From NCBI RefSeq assembly GCF_003711515.1, contig NW_021167095.1, positions 276,001 to 340,000 on the forward strand: DNA of 64,000 nt, given 5' to 3'. This stretch comes from Sodiomyces alkalinus F11. Its lineage: Eukaryota; Ascomycota; Sordariomycetes; Glomerellales; Plectosphaerellaceae. The translations under genes and the position numbers were made by a program. Below, in pieces: positions 44,190-56,457 of the stretch (position 1 is its first letter; the number at the start of each line of letters is the position of its first letter). The notes under the pieces are model-generated. The model was not told the origin of the DNA, made no database searches, and saw only the letters and a list, made by a program, of their open reading frames with translations.

Positions 44190-47100
44190 TCTAATTAATA
44201 GAAATCCACGTCCTTTCGTGGAATATAGGGAGGAGTTAGGCGCGGCGGGAGCTACCGCTCTAGTGCCGCGCCGAATACGACGTAATAGTAATTCAGGAAC
44301 CCGGCCTTAATAGTTTCACGAAAAGCCCCGCCTACCCCTCCTAAGGGGTATACCGGCTAATCTAGGGAGGAGGCCGCGCCCTCTTATATATCTATAAGAG
44401 ACACCCGCTATACACGTGGATATAGCGGGCCTACCGCGATACCTACGCGGTTATATTCGGAACCGGAGATGATACCCTTATAATCTAATCGATCTACTTA
44501 GAGAACTACTAGTTAGCTAGAATCCCCTAGAATACGCCCCTATAAGATATATTCGATATAGCACCGCTATAGGGTTGATATATCCTTATAGGGGACTTTA
44601 ATATATACTACCCCTAATAGTTATAGCCACCGCGGTATTACCCCCGAGCCGATACCCTATTTACTCTTACGACCTGGTAAAACCTTAACCTAGTAACCCC
44701 CCCCGGAATAACTATATAATACCGCCCGGGCCGGCGTACTAGTACTATTAACCTTATATAGGTAATTTAAGGGCTCCGCTATAACTTTAGCGGCCCGGAT
44801 AAGACCGTTATCGGGTCTAACTACTACTTATAGACGGCCCGAATCCTTATAGAGACGGATACCTTACCGATTACCGCGATAATACTACCGCGGGACCTAG
44901 CCGGGCCCCGTTAGGTCTAGAATGACTTCGACCCCTTATACGTCCCTTAGCTCGCCACGCGGCTATAGTAGACCGGCCCCCTTATATTACTAGAAGATAT
45001 CGACTTAGTACTAGATAACCTAATAGTAGACCTTACGAATATAGCCGATAAGGCCGCGCCGCGCCGCTATAAAGGCACCCCTGGACGCCTATCTACCCCC
45101 TAGTAGAACGCGGAGCTAACCGCCCTTACCTAGCAAGTAAGGCGCCTCTACCGTAGATATATATCCAGGAAGTCCCGGAGCCGATAGGATAAGTTCTAGA
45201 AAGCGGAGGCGTTAAGATAAGGCCGTGGCGGTAGCGAAGCGGATATACTAGCGGTACCTACTCTACTTAACCGGAAAGGACGATAGCCTCCTTTAGCGGC
45301 TATAGAAATAGGCACGAATTAAAGGGGGCGTATTACCAGACCCCTTATCGGTGCCACCACTATACTAAGACGATAGCGATTACCCGGTAACTATACACGT
45401 AGAAAAGGCCAAAGTCCTAAACTGGAAATTCTCCCCCCTAAGCCCCTAGGCGCGGAATTCCCCCCGGGGTAGGACGTCCGCCGAGATATTACCGTAGCGG
45501 ATATATAGACGCGCCTTAAGAAGATAAAACCCTAGGCGGTACTAGGCTCTAACGGCCTCTTAGCAGGGCTCCTAAAAGTATATAGACCCCCCCTATACTA
45601 AAGACTTAGTGCTATCTTTATAGCGTGCCTCGAAATAAGCTATTACCCGAAAAGGTGCCGCTACGCTACCGTAGTAGTCCTTAAGAAGGAAGGCCGGCCG
45701 CCGGCCGACTATAGGATAGTAAAGGGCTAACGATTAATATCACTCCTTAGTATAATAGGTAAGGTCCTTAAGGGGATATTAGCTAACCGGATTATAACCG
45801 TAGCGGAGGAGTATCGGCTCCTCCCGGAGGGATAAATAGGTAACCGGATAGGGCGAAGTATAAAAACGGTAGTATAGAGAGCTACGGAGGCTATAAAAGC
45901 GAGCTAAGCCTATAGCGGCACCGCTTCGATACTTTAACTAGATCTTAAAAGCGCCTTCGATACTATCCCCTATTCTCGCCTCCTTAACGTACTCGAAAGG
46001 AAAGGCTTCCCCCGGTAGCTTACTACCCTAGTTAGTAGCTTCTTTAAAGACCGTATAGCCTAACTATGACTCGATAGCGAAACGGCCCCCCTGCAATACC
46101 TTTATAGGGGCGTACCGTAAGGCTTCCCGATCTCCCCTATCCTCTTTATCCTCTATATCTCTACCCTATACGAAGAACTAAAAAGGGTTCCTCAAACGAT
46201 AATAGTAGGCTTCGCCGATAATATAAATATTATCGCCTTTAGTAGGTTAGAGGTATAGACGCGGTGACGCCTCGCTACCGCGTAGCGGATATACCTAGAT
46301 TTAGAGATAGCGAGCGGACTATAGTTCGAACTAGCTAAATATATCTATATCCCCTTCACGAAGTCACGCTAACCCTTACCTACCCCGCTTCCCTTTAGTG
46401 CTACTTCGGTGCCGGCGGCGGAGGCGATAAGGCTCTTAGGCGTTTAGCTTAATAGGAACCTTAACTTCCGGCAAAACACTAAAAAGGTAAAGAGCCGCCT
46501 AGCCACTCAAATATACGCCCTGTTAAGGCTTAGCGCGGTAGCGTAGGGGTATAGCTTCGTAGACGTAAGGAGACTATACCTTATAGTTATACGACTAATA
46601 ATCGCCTATTACGCCTTAACCGTTTATAAGATAGGGGCCGGCCCCCGGCACGGCCCCGTAGCGGTACTTATAGCGGTATAGAACCGATATATCCGACTAG
46701 TAGCCGGAGCCTATAAAGCCACGCTGGTTAGTGTCCTTAAAAAAGAGACCTTTACCCCCCCCCTTAACCTATACCTCTTAAGCCTAAGTGCCCGAAAGAT
46801 CCTTCGGATATAAGAAAAAGAGATAGAAGATAAGATATTAGCCGGAGTATACGCCGTGGCGAGAGCCTTAGCGGCACCGAACCGGTATTATAGGACCTAT
46901 ACCGCCCTCGCGTGGACGGTATAGCTTACCGCCCTAACGGCCTAGGCCGGAACCTCGCCCCCGCGGAAGGCCCTTATAAGAGCATAGGGTTAAGCCTAGG
47001 CGGAAGTATACTAGCCCTATACCTACGCCGTAACGGTACTAAGCCGCCCCCCGATATAACGCTCCCTCTAGAAATATAGAGGGCTCCTTAAATTATAGAG

Positions 47101-47580
47101 CTCCGCACTTACCTAGATTAGATTAGAAAAACTAGGCCTACGGGTATTCCTAGCTAAAGCGAGGGTACCGGGCTTCCCTTTACCGCGGTGCCTTTACGGG
47201 GACGGAGGGGCTGAAACGGCGGTGTATATAGTACTCTAGTACTAGGAGGTAACCGCGGAGGACCGTAGGGGCCTCTTCGGTGCTATAAGGAGGCCGCTTA
47301 TGATTAGAGGAGACTTATACGACGTACTAGAATATAATACTAAAGCCGGGGTAATTATAAGATGGTTTCTATAACGGCAGAGGCTTAAGGACTTTCGCCT
47401 CGCCCTTAAAGTTATAAAGGCCTACGAAAATAGAGGCGATACTAAAGCGGGACCGGAGCGGGGGCAGCACGACGCGGCGGATCTATTAATTATTAATAGG
47501 GGTCCTATAAGCCGGGACCCCAGCGGTATTAGCTCGGCGTTAAGGGGGGCTATTAATAGCCACTAGCTATTATCGCCCTA
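44190..47580 (+). pseudogene. Tad-A ORF2: AP-like endonuclease and reverse transcriptase
   Basis: The endonuclease begins EYDVIVIQEPGLNSFTKSPA (44266-44330), has GGRALLYIYKRHPLYTWI, and shows the catalytic LIGDFN at about 44582-44600. RT spans 45660-46500: TVVVLKKEGRPPADYRIVKG, LDLKSAFDTIPYSRLLNVLE, GVPQGFPISPILFILYISTL. The catalytic FADD reads FADN at 46211-46222 (GAT-GAY to GAT-AAT). After RT comes a C-terminal helical region with a CLYGDGGAETAVYIVL cysteine/histidine motif at about 47185-47240. No RNase H is obvious. There are many RIP stops. Confidence 0.85.
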
Positions 47581-48315
47581 GTTATTATCGTCTTTATTAT
47601 CCTCGGTGGCGCTAATACTACTCTCGATATATTCTAGGCCCTATTAGGACCGGTTAGCTAACCACCGCCACTATAATACCGCGGGGAGACCGAAAAGGGG
47701 CTACTTATAAGGTACTCCAGAATAACGTCTATCTTACCCTCTAAACGTCTTATTTAATAAGATAATTCCTATACCTCCGCTAATACGGGGCCGCCGCGGC
47801 TATAACCGGAAGGTAACGCCCGGTTTAGGGCCCGGCTAAAAGACCGGGACGCCGTCCCTAAACGCTCTTTAGCCTATAGCTTATTAGTAGGGGACTACAT
47901 CGGCACCGAAGGGGGAGACGTATAGTAGCGATACCGGTACTACGGGCGGCCTTTACTACTATATACGCCCTATAAAGATCTATAAGACGCTACTACTATT
48001 TTTAGTAGCGGAGGGGACCTAAAGGAAAATTAGTATATACTACCACGATACACCTACGGCACTATAATAATATTAACACGACTTATATCCTTACACGGAC
48101 GCCGGCTATTAGTATACTAAAAATAGGCTACCCCTATACCCGTGGTATTAGAGTAGGCCTTTACGTTATCCGGGTATATACCTAGGCGCTTACTATAACG
48201 AATATAACTGCCCTAGATTAGCTACCGCGGCACCGCCCCGATACCACTAGGGGATATATACGGTAAACCCGAACCGAGCCTTTCTTAAACCGGTTACGAT
48301 TATTACTAGTATTAT
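47581..48315 (+). other. Tad-A region downstream of ORF2
   Basis: Possible further coding sequence. A readable plus-strand frame around 47890-48280 (LISLHGRRLLVY, ATPIPVVLE.AFTLSGYIP) has no recognised motif. It may be the end of ORF2 after a frameshift, or 3' UTR. Confidence 0.35.
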
Positions 48316-49178
48316 TATTAGGAGATAATATCTACGATTATTAGCACGCTACTACTAAGACACCGCTACGCTACTAGGAGAACTTATATTATACTACTAC
48401 TACCGCTTAATTATTCGTGTATATAAATTAATACTATACCACCTAGTTAATCCTATACTACCACGCTACCGCGGCGCTACCCACTAAGCACTTATAGTCT
48501 AGTTATAATATGAAAATAAATAAGGGAAACTAAAGGGTTTTACTATTAGTATAGAGCCGTAACGATAAGCCTATGGCACTATAAGCGGGAATAGATTAGG
48601 AGAAAACCTATAACGAACTTATTAGCGTTATAGGAAGAAGAGAGGGGGAAAAAAGGCACGAAGACCCCGAGGGATATTAACTATCTAATTCTATAATAGG
48701 GTGGAGCCTTATTCCCTCTTCCTGCCGCCGGATATAGCAGGAACCTACCTAGGGGAGGCAGGAGGCGCCTACCTCCCTTACTCTTTTTATTAACCGAGTA
48801 GAAGGAATAAAAGGCATAATCCTCGGGGACGTAGGGAGGCTAAGGCTAAAGGGCCGTTGCCTCCGCACCGCAGAGGCGCGGCGGTACCCCCTTAGCCCTT
48901 ACTCCGTCGCTAACGATCCGCTTAGGCTAACCTACCTAACCACTAGCCTGCTATACTTCCTATTAGCCACTAGCCTAGAGGTGCGATCCAGATATATAAT
49001 AGAGACGAACCGGGGCTATATCGGCCCCGTAGCGGCACTACTCCACCTAAGAAAGTGTATAGGGGTTTGCCCCGGGTTTTACCCGGGTTTTCCCCCCTAT
49101 AACCACCCGAGAAGGACCGTATAGCCTAGGAAGGCTCCTATAGATTAGTTAGGATAGTGGAGTAAGATCGATAATAAT
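48316..49178 (+). repeat. Tad-A 3' end (repeat copy 4)
   Basis: The full-length version of the roughly 850-bp segment also found at 5198-6000, 24718-25437 and, inverted, 38654-39512. Being contiguous with Tad-A ORF2 in the same orientation, it identifies the other three as truncated copies of this LINE's 3' end. It ends with only two to three AAT units. Confidence 0.7.
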
Positions 49179-49184
49179 TATATA

Positions 49185-50890
49185 ACCTATTAGACCTCTT
49201 CTTCCGTAACCTTTTACGTGAGTAGTATTACTACTATCCTTAGCGCGCCGCCGATACGCTTACTTTCTATAAGGTATAGTAAGGGGAAAAACTTCGCCGC
49301 GAGGATTATCGCTTTCTTATTATATATTATCGTAACCGGTCTACCCGCGCTACACTATAGAGGCGGGATAGATAGGAGGTTTAGGGGTAGGTGGCTTACT
49401 ATGCGGGCCTAGCGTTAGAATAACTAAAAGCTTTTTTAGTCTATTACTATATTATTAACGGCGCCGCGCTAGCTCTTCCGCTTCTATATTCTAACTAGTA
49501 TATTATAATATTTTTCTATCTCCTTAAGTTTATCCTACCTACCGCGTAACCTCCGCCCGTGGTAGCGCCGTATTAGCCTTATTACCTCCCTATTCGCCTT
49601 TACTATTTCCTGCATCTATTATAACGGTCTATCGCGGAAAGCGGCTAGCTCGCGGCGCGGCGCTATAGCGTCTATAATATCAATAAGGTCCTATAGTATT
49701 TAGTTCGCCGCCTAGTCGATTACTTCCGGGGTAAGGGGTATTTCTCCATAGTCTAGCCTTTATACTTCTTTTTAGGCCGCTTTATAGTCTAACTTCCTTT
49801 ACCTCTATCCTTTACTAATAATACGCTAGCACGGCTACACCGTGTTAATATTAATTACCTAGGCTATATAGTCTAAGCCTATTAGGTTTAGATTACCCCC
49901 TTAGTATATATAGGTTAAGTCCGCCGAAATCTAGGTAAGGTCTAGTATACTATACTATTAATTAGTATTAGCTAAAGTCCGGGTAATATATCCTTTTAGG
50001 GTTATAAGGTCTAGTTACTATCGGTGCGCGAGCGTAATAAGATCTTCCGATTATCTTTTATATCTACTATACCCGTCCTAAAAGGGGTTTTTTAGATTAA
50101 AGTCTCTTATTAGGATAGTACACTATTACTCCGGTTCCGCCGCGAGACTATATATCAGGGTCTCCTACTCTCCTCCCTTATAGTATAATAAGTATATTAC
50201 CTATACGCTTATCTCCTACTATTATATCCTAACTCTAATTATAGCGTAGGCTTAATCCTCGCCCGTATGCTATATAAACGTAGCGGCCTTATACCGCTTA
50301 TATATATAGAGTAAGGCGCGCCTACTCCTTTATACTATCCTATAATTATATCCCCTTAGGTAAATCGGGTTCTTCCTTTTATCTAACCCGGGCTCCGTTA
50401 CCGCTATTATATTATACCCGCTACGGTTATAAAGCGCTTACTATACTCTATCCCGCTATCCCCTGATATTCTACTAAATAATTCTAATTATTTATCTCGG
50501 GCGGCTACGCTATTCTCATTTCGCTTTATAGTTATATTTTAGGTATAGCCCCGGGGTAAGGGGTAAGGCTTTATAAGGGCTAGAAAGTAGTATTAAAGGC
50601 GAGGAACCTCGTAATCGGGTTATTATCCTAAGTAAGCGTAAAGGGGGCGGTACACGATCTAAGGAGGATATTCTGTAACCCCGGAGGGCGTTTTTTCTAT
50701 TTTCTTGTTTTCTCGGGCGGTTCGGAGACTACTATATCTAACGATACCGTGAAGACGCTATGCTCCCTCTCCGCCCTATATTTCTCGAGTTAGCTAAGGT
50801 TAAATCCCCTTACCTTATTAGTGTATACATCCTTAATCCGCGCCCTTTCTTTTACTTTACTCGGGTATTTATCGTTAAACGCCGTATACG
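49185..50890 (-). pseudogene. LINE-F ORF2, endonuclease and linker (3' part missing)
   Basis: The minus-strand frame reads KNPIYLRGYNYRIVQRSRRA, LLYIYKRYKAATFI and IRDFNLKNPF (the GDFN-type catalytic motif, about 50085). Then come YIYQGGNLNLIGLDYI-type sequence and the linker AIAPRRELAAFRDRPL and MQEIVKANREVIRLIRRYHG (49560-49650). The frame remains readable to 49190. RT is absent because the element ends at the 3' tail of Tad-A. The stops are RIP-type. Confidence 0.7.
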
Positions 50891-52200
50891 GCCCCTTATA
50901 GGCGGCGTAGCGCCTTTTCTTCGGGTCCGTCTTAGCTTCGTATACCGCGAAGCCCCCTTAATACGCTAACTCTACGCCGCCGTTATACCCGTATAATACT
51001 TCTATCGCCTAGTACTAACCTACTTTATATCCGAAGTCGAGGTATTTAAAGTACCGTTATAGGGAGATCTCGGGGTTATAGGGTTCGCTATTATAGTATC
51101 CGTAATTAAAGAAGACTCTCTCCTTTACTAATCGCTCCCTGTCCTCGGGGCGGGCGACCTTAATAGTTAGTAATACCGTCCGCGCTACGTTATTCCTAGG
51201 TTTCCTAGCCTTAATTCGGGTAATCGCCACGTTATTTTATACTCGAAGTTCTTATAGCGCTATATTAGGGTTATAAATTAGTAGCTATACTATTAGTATT
51301 TCTTTTATTATAACTTAGTATATTTTCTGTTATATCGTGGCTCCTATACCGAATACGCCTTTTACCTAGTTATTCGTATTCGCTATCTACTACTTATTCC
51401 TATATTTAAACGTAATAATTATATCGCTGTTTAGGAGTTATCGCGCGGCTATTATATCTACGCGGCAGGTAATTTAGTTAATCGCCTTAATAATCTCTTA
51501 TAGGGTCCGGCTTTTAAGGTCGGTCTTAGCGTCCCCGTATCGGACCGTTAGCTCTCTAGCATATCGGGTAAGTATAACCTTCGCCGGTACTATCTCGATA
51601 TATTAGCGCTACGCGGGCGTACTCTCTATTACCTAAGCGTAGGTCTTAGGTCTTACTACCCTAAGTAATTCCTTCAGTATACCCTTAATTACTTATTAAA
51701 TCGTGTCGGTAAGCCTTTCGGTTACAAGGGGGGGTATATCGTTACCGGGTTATTAGCGTAGCGGCTTCCCTATAATAATCTCGTAGTATTACGTTTAAAG
51801 GATCTTCTATATAAGCTATAGCGCCTTATCGGCGCTTACCCTATTAGCTAGTAGTCCGGAAAATTAGGTACGTAGTTTATATAGTACGCCTTCGGTACGC
51901 CCGCTTAGTGCCTAGGATTTCGGGGACTCCCTCGGGGCTACGCGCCCCGGATTAGTGTTAGTCGTCGTGTTCTAGGCGCTCTATAGTGGTATATTAGTAT
52001 CGCATTCGGTTAGCCTTACGGGCCGCCCTATAGCGTGCAGCCCACCGCGCCCTTTACGGTCTCGCTACGATATCGGTCTCCGGTGCTTATAAGGGCGTAG
52101 AATCCGAATCCGATATCAGAATTGATTTTATCGATAATACGGCACCTTGGGGTCACTTTCGGCTTAACGATCGCCTTTTCTTTTTTCTAAATATATATTA
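50891..52200 (-). pseudogene. LINE-F ORF1 (Gag-like with zinc knuckles)
   Basis: The minus-strand frame reads VTERLTDTI and VIKGILKELLRVVRPKTYA, then YARELTVRYGDAKTDLKSRT and VARPEDRERLVKERVFFNYG. It ends in RYFKYLDFGYKVG.Y (C-x2-C-x4-H-x4-C before RIP), followed by a second Cys-rich module, at 50950-51020. It is similar in plan to Tad-A ORF1 but clearly a different family. Its 5' end abuts the truncated RT of Tad-B at 52200. Confidence 0.7.
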
Positions 52201-52205
52201 GTCAC

Positions 52206-53463
52206 CCTTAATATTTAGTTCGAGTATAGAAGCGGTATTACTATAGGCCTAGCTCGCCCTTACGGCTTCTATAACTCTTTATACCACTATTTCAGTACTT
52301 CGCCCTATTCGGTTACCTATCTACCCTTCTAGGAGGAGCCGATATTCCTCTATTACGGCGGCGATATAGTCGGCGAGTATCCTTTTAAGGACTTTACCTA
52401 TTATATTAACGAGCGATATCGGTTATTAGCCTTTCGCTATCTTATAGCCGGCCGGCGGCCGTCCTTCTTTCCTTAATACTATTACGGTAGCGTAATAGTA
52501 CTGTTTTAGGTAGTACCTTGCTTTAAGACACGCTATAAAGATTATACTTAGCCTTTAGTATAGGGGGGCTTTATAGGCCTTTAGGAGCCCTACTAGGAGT
52601 CTATCTAGCCTAAATACCGCCTAGGGCTTAATTCTCTGAAAGCGCTCTTATATATCCGCTACGGTAACGTTATAGCGGATATCCTAACTGGGGGGGAGCT
52701 TTACGCTTAGTAGTCTATAAGTAATAGAGTGAGGGAGGGAGAGAACTTCTAGCTTAGGACTTCGGCTTTCTCGCCGTATAAGGTAGCTAGGCTATCGCTA
52801 TTATCTTAGTATAGTAGTAGTACCGATAAGGGGTTTAGCGGTACTCTGCTATTAGTTTTTATATATTTCTAAAATCGCTAAAAAAGGGTATTATTCTTCC
52901 CGGTTAAGTATAGTAGGTATCGCTAGTATAGACGCTTCGCTACTGCCACGGCCTTATCTCGGTACCTCTCCGCCGCTTAGATCTTACCTTATCGGTTTCG
53001 TGACTTCCTTACCGTATATCTACGGTAAAGGCGCTATACCTCCTAAATAAAAGCGGTTAGCTCCGCGTTCTACTAAGGGGTAAGTAGGAGTCTGGGGGTA
53101 CCGCCGCGACGATACGGTACGGCCTTATTGGCTAGGGTTATAAAGTCTTTAATTAGGTTATCTAATACTAAGTCTATATCTTCTAATATTATAAGGGGGC
53201 TAGTCTACTATAGTTACGTAGCGGCGAGCTAAGGGACCTATAAGGAGTCAAAGTCCTTCTAGACCTAAGAGGGCCTAGCTAAGCCTTGGGGTAGTATTAT
53301 CACGGTGTGTACTATAGTATTTATCTCTGTATAGATTTAGACCATCTATAAGTAATAATCCGACCTTATAATAGTCCTATTAGGGCCACTAAAGCCATAG
53401 CGGAGCCCTTATACTACCTATATAAGGTCGATAATACTAGTATACCGGCCTAGGCGGTGCTAT
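52206..53463 (-). pseudogene. Tad-B ORF2, RT N-terminal half (truncated)
   Basis: Minus-strand homologue of Tad-A 44700-45940. It covers the EN-RT linker (KAV..RRGGTPRLLLTP-type block at 53080-53130) and the RT start VVVLRKEGRPPAGYKI at about 52440-52500. It breaks off inside RT at 52206, where LINE-F begins. On the other side it is interrupted at 53463 by a LINE-D 3' fragment and continues at 53705. Confidence 0.75.
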
Positions 53464-53471
53464 ATAGTAGT

Positions 53472-53696
53472 TCCGCGGAGTGGTACAGGGTGCAAGCCTC
53501 GGAGTCTACGGTCTAGGTATTTTGCTTTGGTTTTTTCACGTATGAGGTATATTAGGCAGATTGTTATGGAGGATTTCCTTTGTTTACTACTATATTTTAT
53601 CTTACTATACCTAGCTTCTGATACCCTTTGGCCCCTAGGGCAATAGGCGCCGCGCTATAGCTTTAGGGCTGTATACACGTAATGAATAAAAAAGAA
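53472..53696 (+). mobile_element. LINE-D 3'-end fragment inserted in Tad-B (225 bp)
   Basis: Homologous to the reverse complement of 56466-56684, the 3' end of LINE-D. It ends CACGTAATGAATAAAAAAGAA. It is flanked by the 8-bp duplication ATAGTAGT (53464-53471 and 53697-53704), and removing it rejoins Tad-B sequence collinear with Tad-A. This is a 5'-truncated LINE insertion with an intact TSD. Confidence 0.85.
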
Positions 53697-53704
53697 ATAG
53701 TAGT

Positions 53705-54560
53705 ACTAGGGGGGGCTATTAGGTCTAGGTTCTAATAGGGTATAAGGGTAAATAGGGTATTAGCCCGAGGGTACTATTATAGCGGCTATACCTATAAGGG
53801 GTAGTATAGATTAAAGTCCCCTATAAGGATATATCGGCCCCGTAATAGTACTATATAGAATATATCCTATAAGAGTATATTCTAGGGGGTCCTAGATAAC
53901 TAGTAATTCTCTAAGTAGATTAAGTAGATTATAAAGGTATTATTACTAGTCCTGAATATAACCGTGTAGGTATTATAATAGGCCCGCTATATCTATATAT
54001 ATAGCGGGTATCTTTTATAGATATACAGGAGGGCGCGGCCTCCTCCTTAGATTAGCCGGTATACCCCTTAGAAGGGGTAGGCTAGGCATTTCGTAAAAGG
54101 GGTAAGGCCGGGTTCATAGATTATTATTATATCGTACTCGGCGCGGTACTAGAGTAGGAGCTCCCTCCGTGTCTAACGCCTCCCTATGTTCTATAAAAGG
54201 ACGTAGATACTTATTAATTAAAGGGGAGGGGGGGGGGTTAAGATAATATACCCGATAAGACCGGGGTCTAGTTCTAGGGCTTTTATTACGACACCTCGCT
54301 AGCGCCGCGAGGGACTATATACGCGCTAATCGGCCCTAGTGTTAAGGAGCCCTCCTAGCCCCTAATCCCTTTCAGAGGGGGAACCTCTACCATTTCGAAG
54401 GGGTTAATCCTAGTCCTAGAGTATACTAATCTAGGAGAAAGTTTATAGCTACCACGTGTATACCGCTTCGGTCTAGCGGGTAGTATCGTAGTCTCTAGCT
54501 CTAGACTTATATACCTCCCGGGTCTTCTTAGCCTTTTTCTTTAATAGTTAGTAAGAGTCA
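53705..54560 (-). pseudogene. Tad-B ORF2, endonuclease
   Basis: Minus-strand homologue of the Tad-A endonuclease. YILIGDFN is at about 53812-53840 and the IYK.YPLYI.I block is near 54000. The ORF1/ORF2 junction near 54170-54240 shares the C-run (G-run on plus, 54229-54237) with Tad-A 44178-44189. RIP-type stops throughout. Confidence 0.75.
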
Positions 54561-55860
54561 TTAAAGGTATTATAATTCCCGGTATAGGCGGTATAATAGC
54601 GGGGGCGCCCCGGGGCCGTTATATTATAGTGCTCTAGGCCTTATAGGTATACTAATTCTAGCTTAGTATAGTATCGGTATACCCTCTTTACCACGGTATA
54701 GCCCCTAGCCCTATAGCTAAAGTATAAGTATTTATAATACCTTAGGGGGCTAAAGTTAGAATTATATAGTTCGTAGATATAGCTACCCCCCTTAAAGAGG
54801 AGAGTATTCCGGATAAGGCTTACTGCCCTTTCTGGGGAAGCCGATTCGAGGAGGAGAAGTATAACCTTACCGGTACCGTGGCGGGGTACCTAGTATTATA
54901 CTCGGAGGATTTTAGCCTCGGGGTTTATCTTTTATAAGGCTACTATTAAGTTCTTTTCGGATAAGGCGCTTCGGACCTCTAGGAGGATAGCCTTAGCTAG
55001 CGCGTGGTAGGTTTATACGGCTAGGGTAACTCGTTTACTAAAGGCTTTCTTAACCTAATACTCCTTATAGATAGCCTATTATTATACCTTTTTAGTAAAA
55101 CTAAGATAGATATCTCTGCAAAGTAGTTTCTGTGCTATTACGGTATCGTATCAGATAGTTAAAGGGTTCATAGCTTAGATAATTTCTTTTAAGGTCTTAG
55201 TTTTAAGAGGTTAGACTTCGGGGGGGGGGGGGGTTCCTTAGCGGAGTATTAGTTCTTTATAATACTTAGCGGAGATTATTTTAGGGGGGGCGGGGTCGCG
55301 CGGTAATACCGCCATAGGAGCCCGGGCGGCGATATTAGTCTAAGTCTCCTTAGCACTACTAATACCTTTTCGGAGTTCCTCTTAAATAACTTAGCGGACG
55401 AAGGCGTATAAGTATACTAGCGGCGTTATACCGGCGGCGTTCCGGGTATACAATATAATTAATTCCTTTACTAGCTCTATAACCTACTTAATCGTATTCC
55501 TATTAGCTAGTGAAGCCTAAACTTCTGTCTTAATCTTAGCTACTCTTAGTTTTAGGGGGCGCGGTAATCCCTTTTCGGTCTTATATTAGTTCTACGCTAA
55601 GTCCTGCCTCGGGGGGGGGGGAGGGTAACGCCTATATTACGAAAAGTGGGTCCGTTACGAATTCCGCATAGTTTAGGTCGGGATAACGCTATCTATTAGT
55701 TCTTCTGGTTATACCGTAGTGCCGGTATTACGGTGCCGCTATAATCGTATCCTAGGAGGGAGGCAGTAGTTATAGTCTTTGTCTTAGTAGTTTTATTAAT
55801 TTTACTCCTATTACGCGCTCGAGCAGGAGCATTAGTATCATTAAGAGGTATATAGGATTC
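54561..55860 (-). pseudogene. Tad-B ORF1 (Gag-like)
   Basis: Minus-strand counterpart of Tad-A ORF1, with a zinc-knuckle region near 54740-54800 and an N-terminal part collinear with 42600-42950. It contains long G-runs on the plus strand (55219-55232 and 55612-55621). RIP-inactivated. Confidence 0.7.
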
Positions 55861-56457
55861 GTATTATTAATCGAGGGTATTATTAGTAAAGGAGGCGCTA
55901 GTATAGACTTTAATAGTATCGCTACCCCCTAGTTCTAACGTAAACGATTAGCTATTGATTAGATAGAGGATTAGATAATCGGTAGTCTTATAGTATATAG
56001 GCCCTAGATTAGTGTTAAACCGGTATAGCTTGAATACCATAAACGCGATAGTAGGCCGTGGTATCACGGTTGCGTATAGTATAGATCCGATCTTCCGTTA
56101 ATAACTTTTAACGTTAATCGAGGTCCCTGAATAGGGTAGCAGTTCTATAAGCTTAATTATATGCATTAGGCGATAATTACTTCTATGCTTATTATTCGGC
56201 TTTAATAGGCGTTCTAACTTTATAACGTAGTCGCGATACGATAGCTGTATCTTACGGGCGGCATAGTCGCGAATAACCTTAATACTAAAGAACCACTATA
56301 ATAGATCGCTACCTTATAGGTTATAGTGGCGTTATAGGCTATTAATAACCTACTCTATCTATGCCTTATATTATTACTAATAAGCAATAACGATATTATC
56401 GCCGTAGAAGAATAGGTTTAAACCACGATATAGGAAGTAATAAGGTTCTTATAGCAC
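55861..56457 (-). other. Tad-B 5' flank or leader
   Basis: A minus-strand frame with only RIP-type stops can be followed (SLVLRLFATMPPVRYSYRIA). It has no recognised motif. It may be Tad-B 5' UTR or ORF1 N-terminus, or part of an older element into which LINE-D inserted. Confidence 0.35.

Larger units (their letters stand above)
42591..49178 (+). mobile_element. Tad-A: near full-length Tad1-like LINE (6.6 kb)
   Basis: Plus-strand non-LTR retrotransposon. ORF1 carries a CCHC knuckle, ORF2 carries EN and RT, and a long 3' UTR ends in GATCGATAATAAT. CCTATTA occurs at both edges (42592-42598 and 49186-49192) and may be a short target-site duplication. However, the two flanks (Copia-1 on the left, LINE-F on the right) do not rejoin into one gene. 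It is RIP-inactivated. Confidence 0.8.

Noticed and set aside
49218..49412. Open plus-strand frame of 64 codons
   Set aside because: Antisense to the readable LINE-F ORF2 linker.
50760..50969. Open plus-strand frame of 69 codons
   Set aside because: Antisense to the junction of LINE-F ORF1 and ORF2, including its zinc knuckle.
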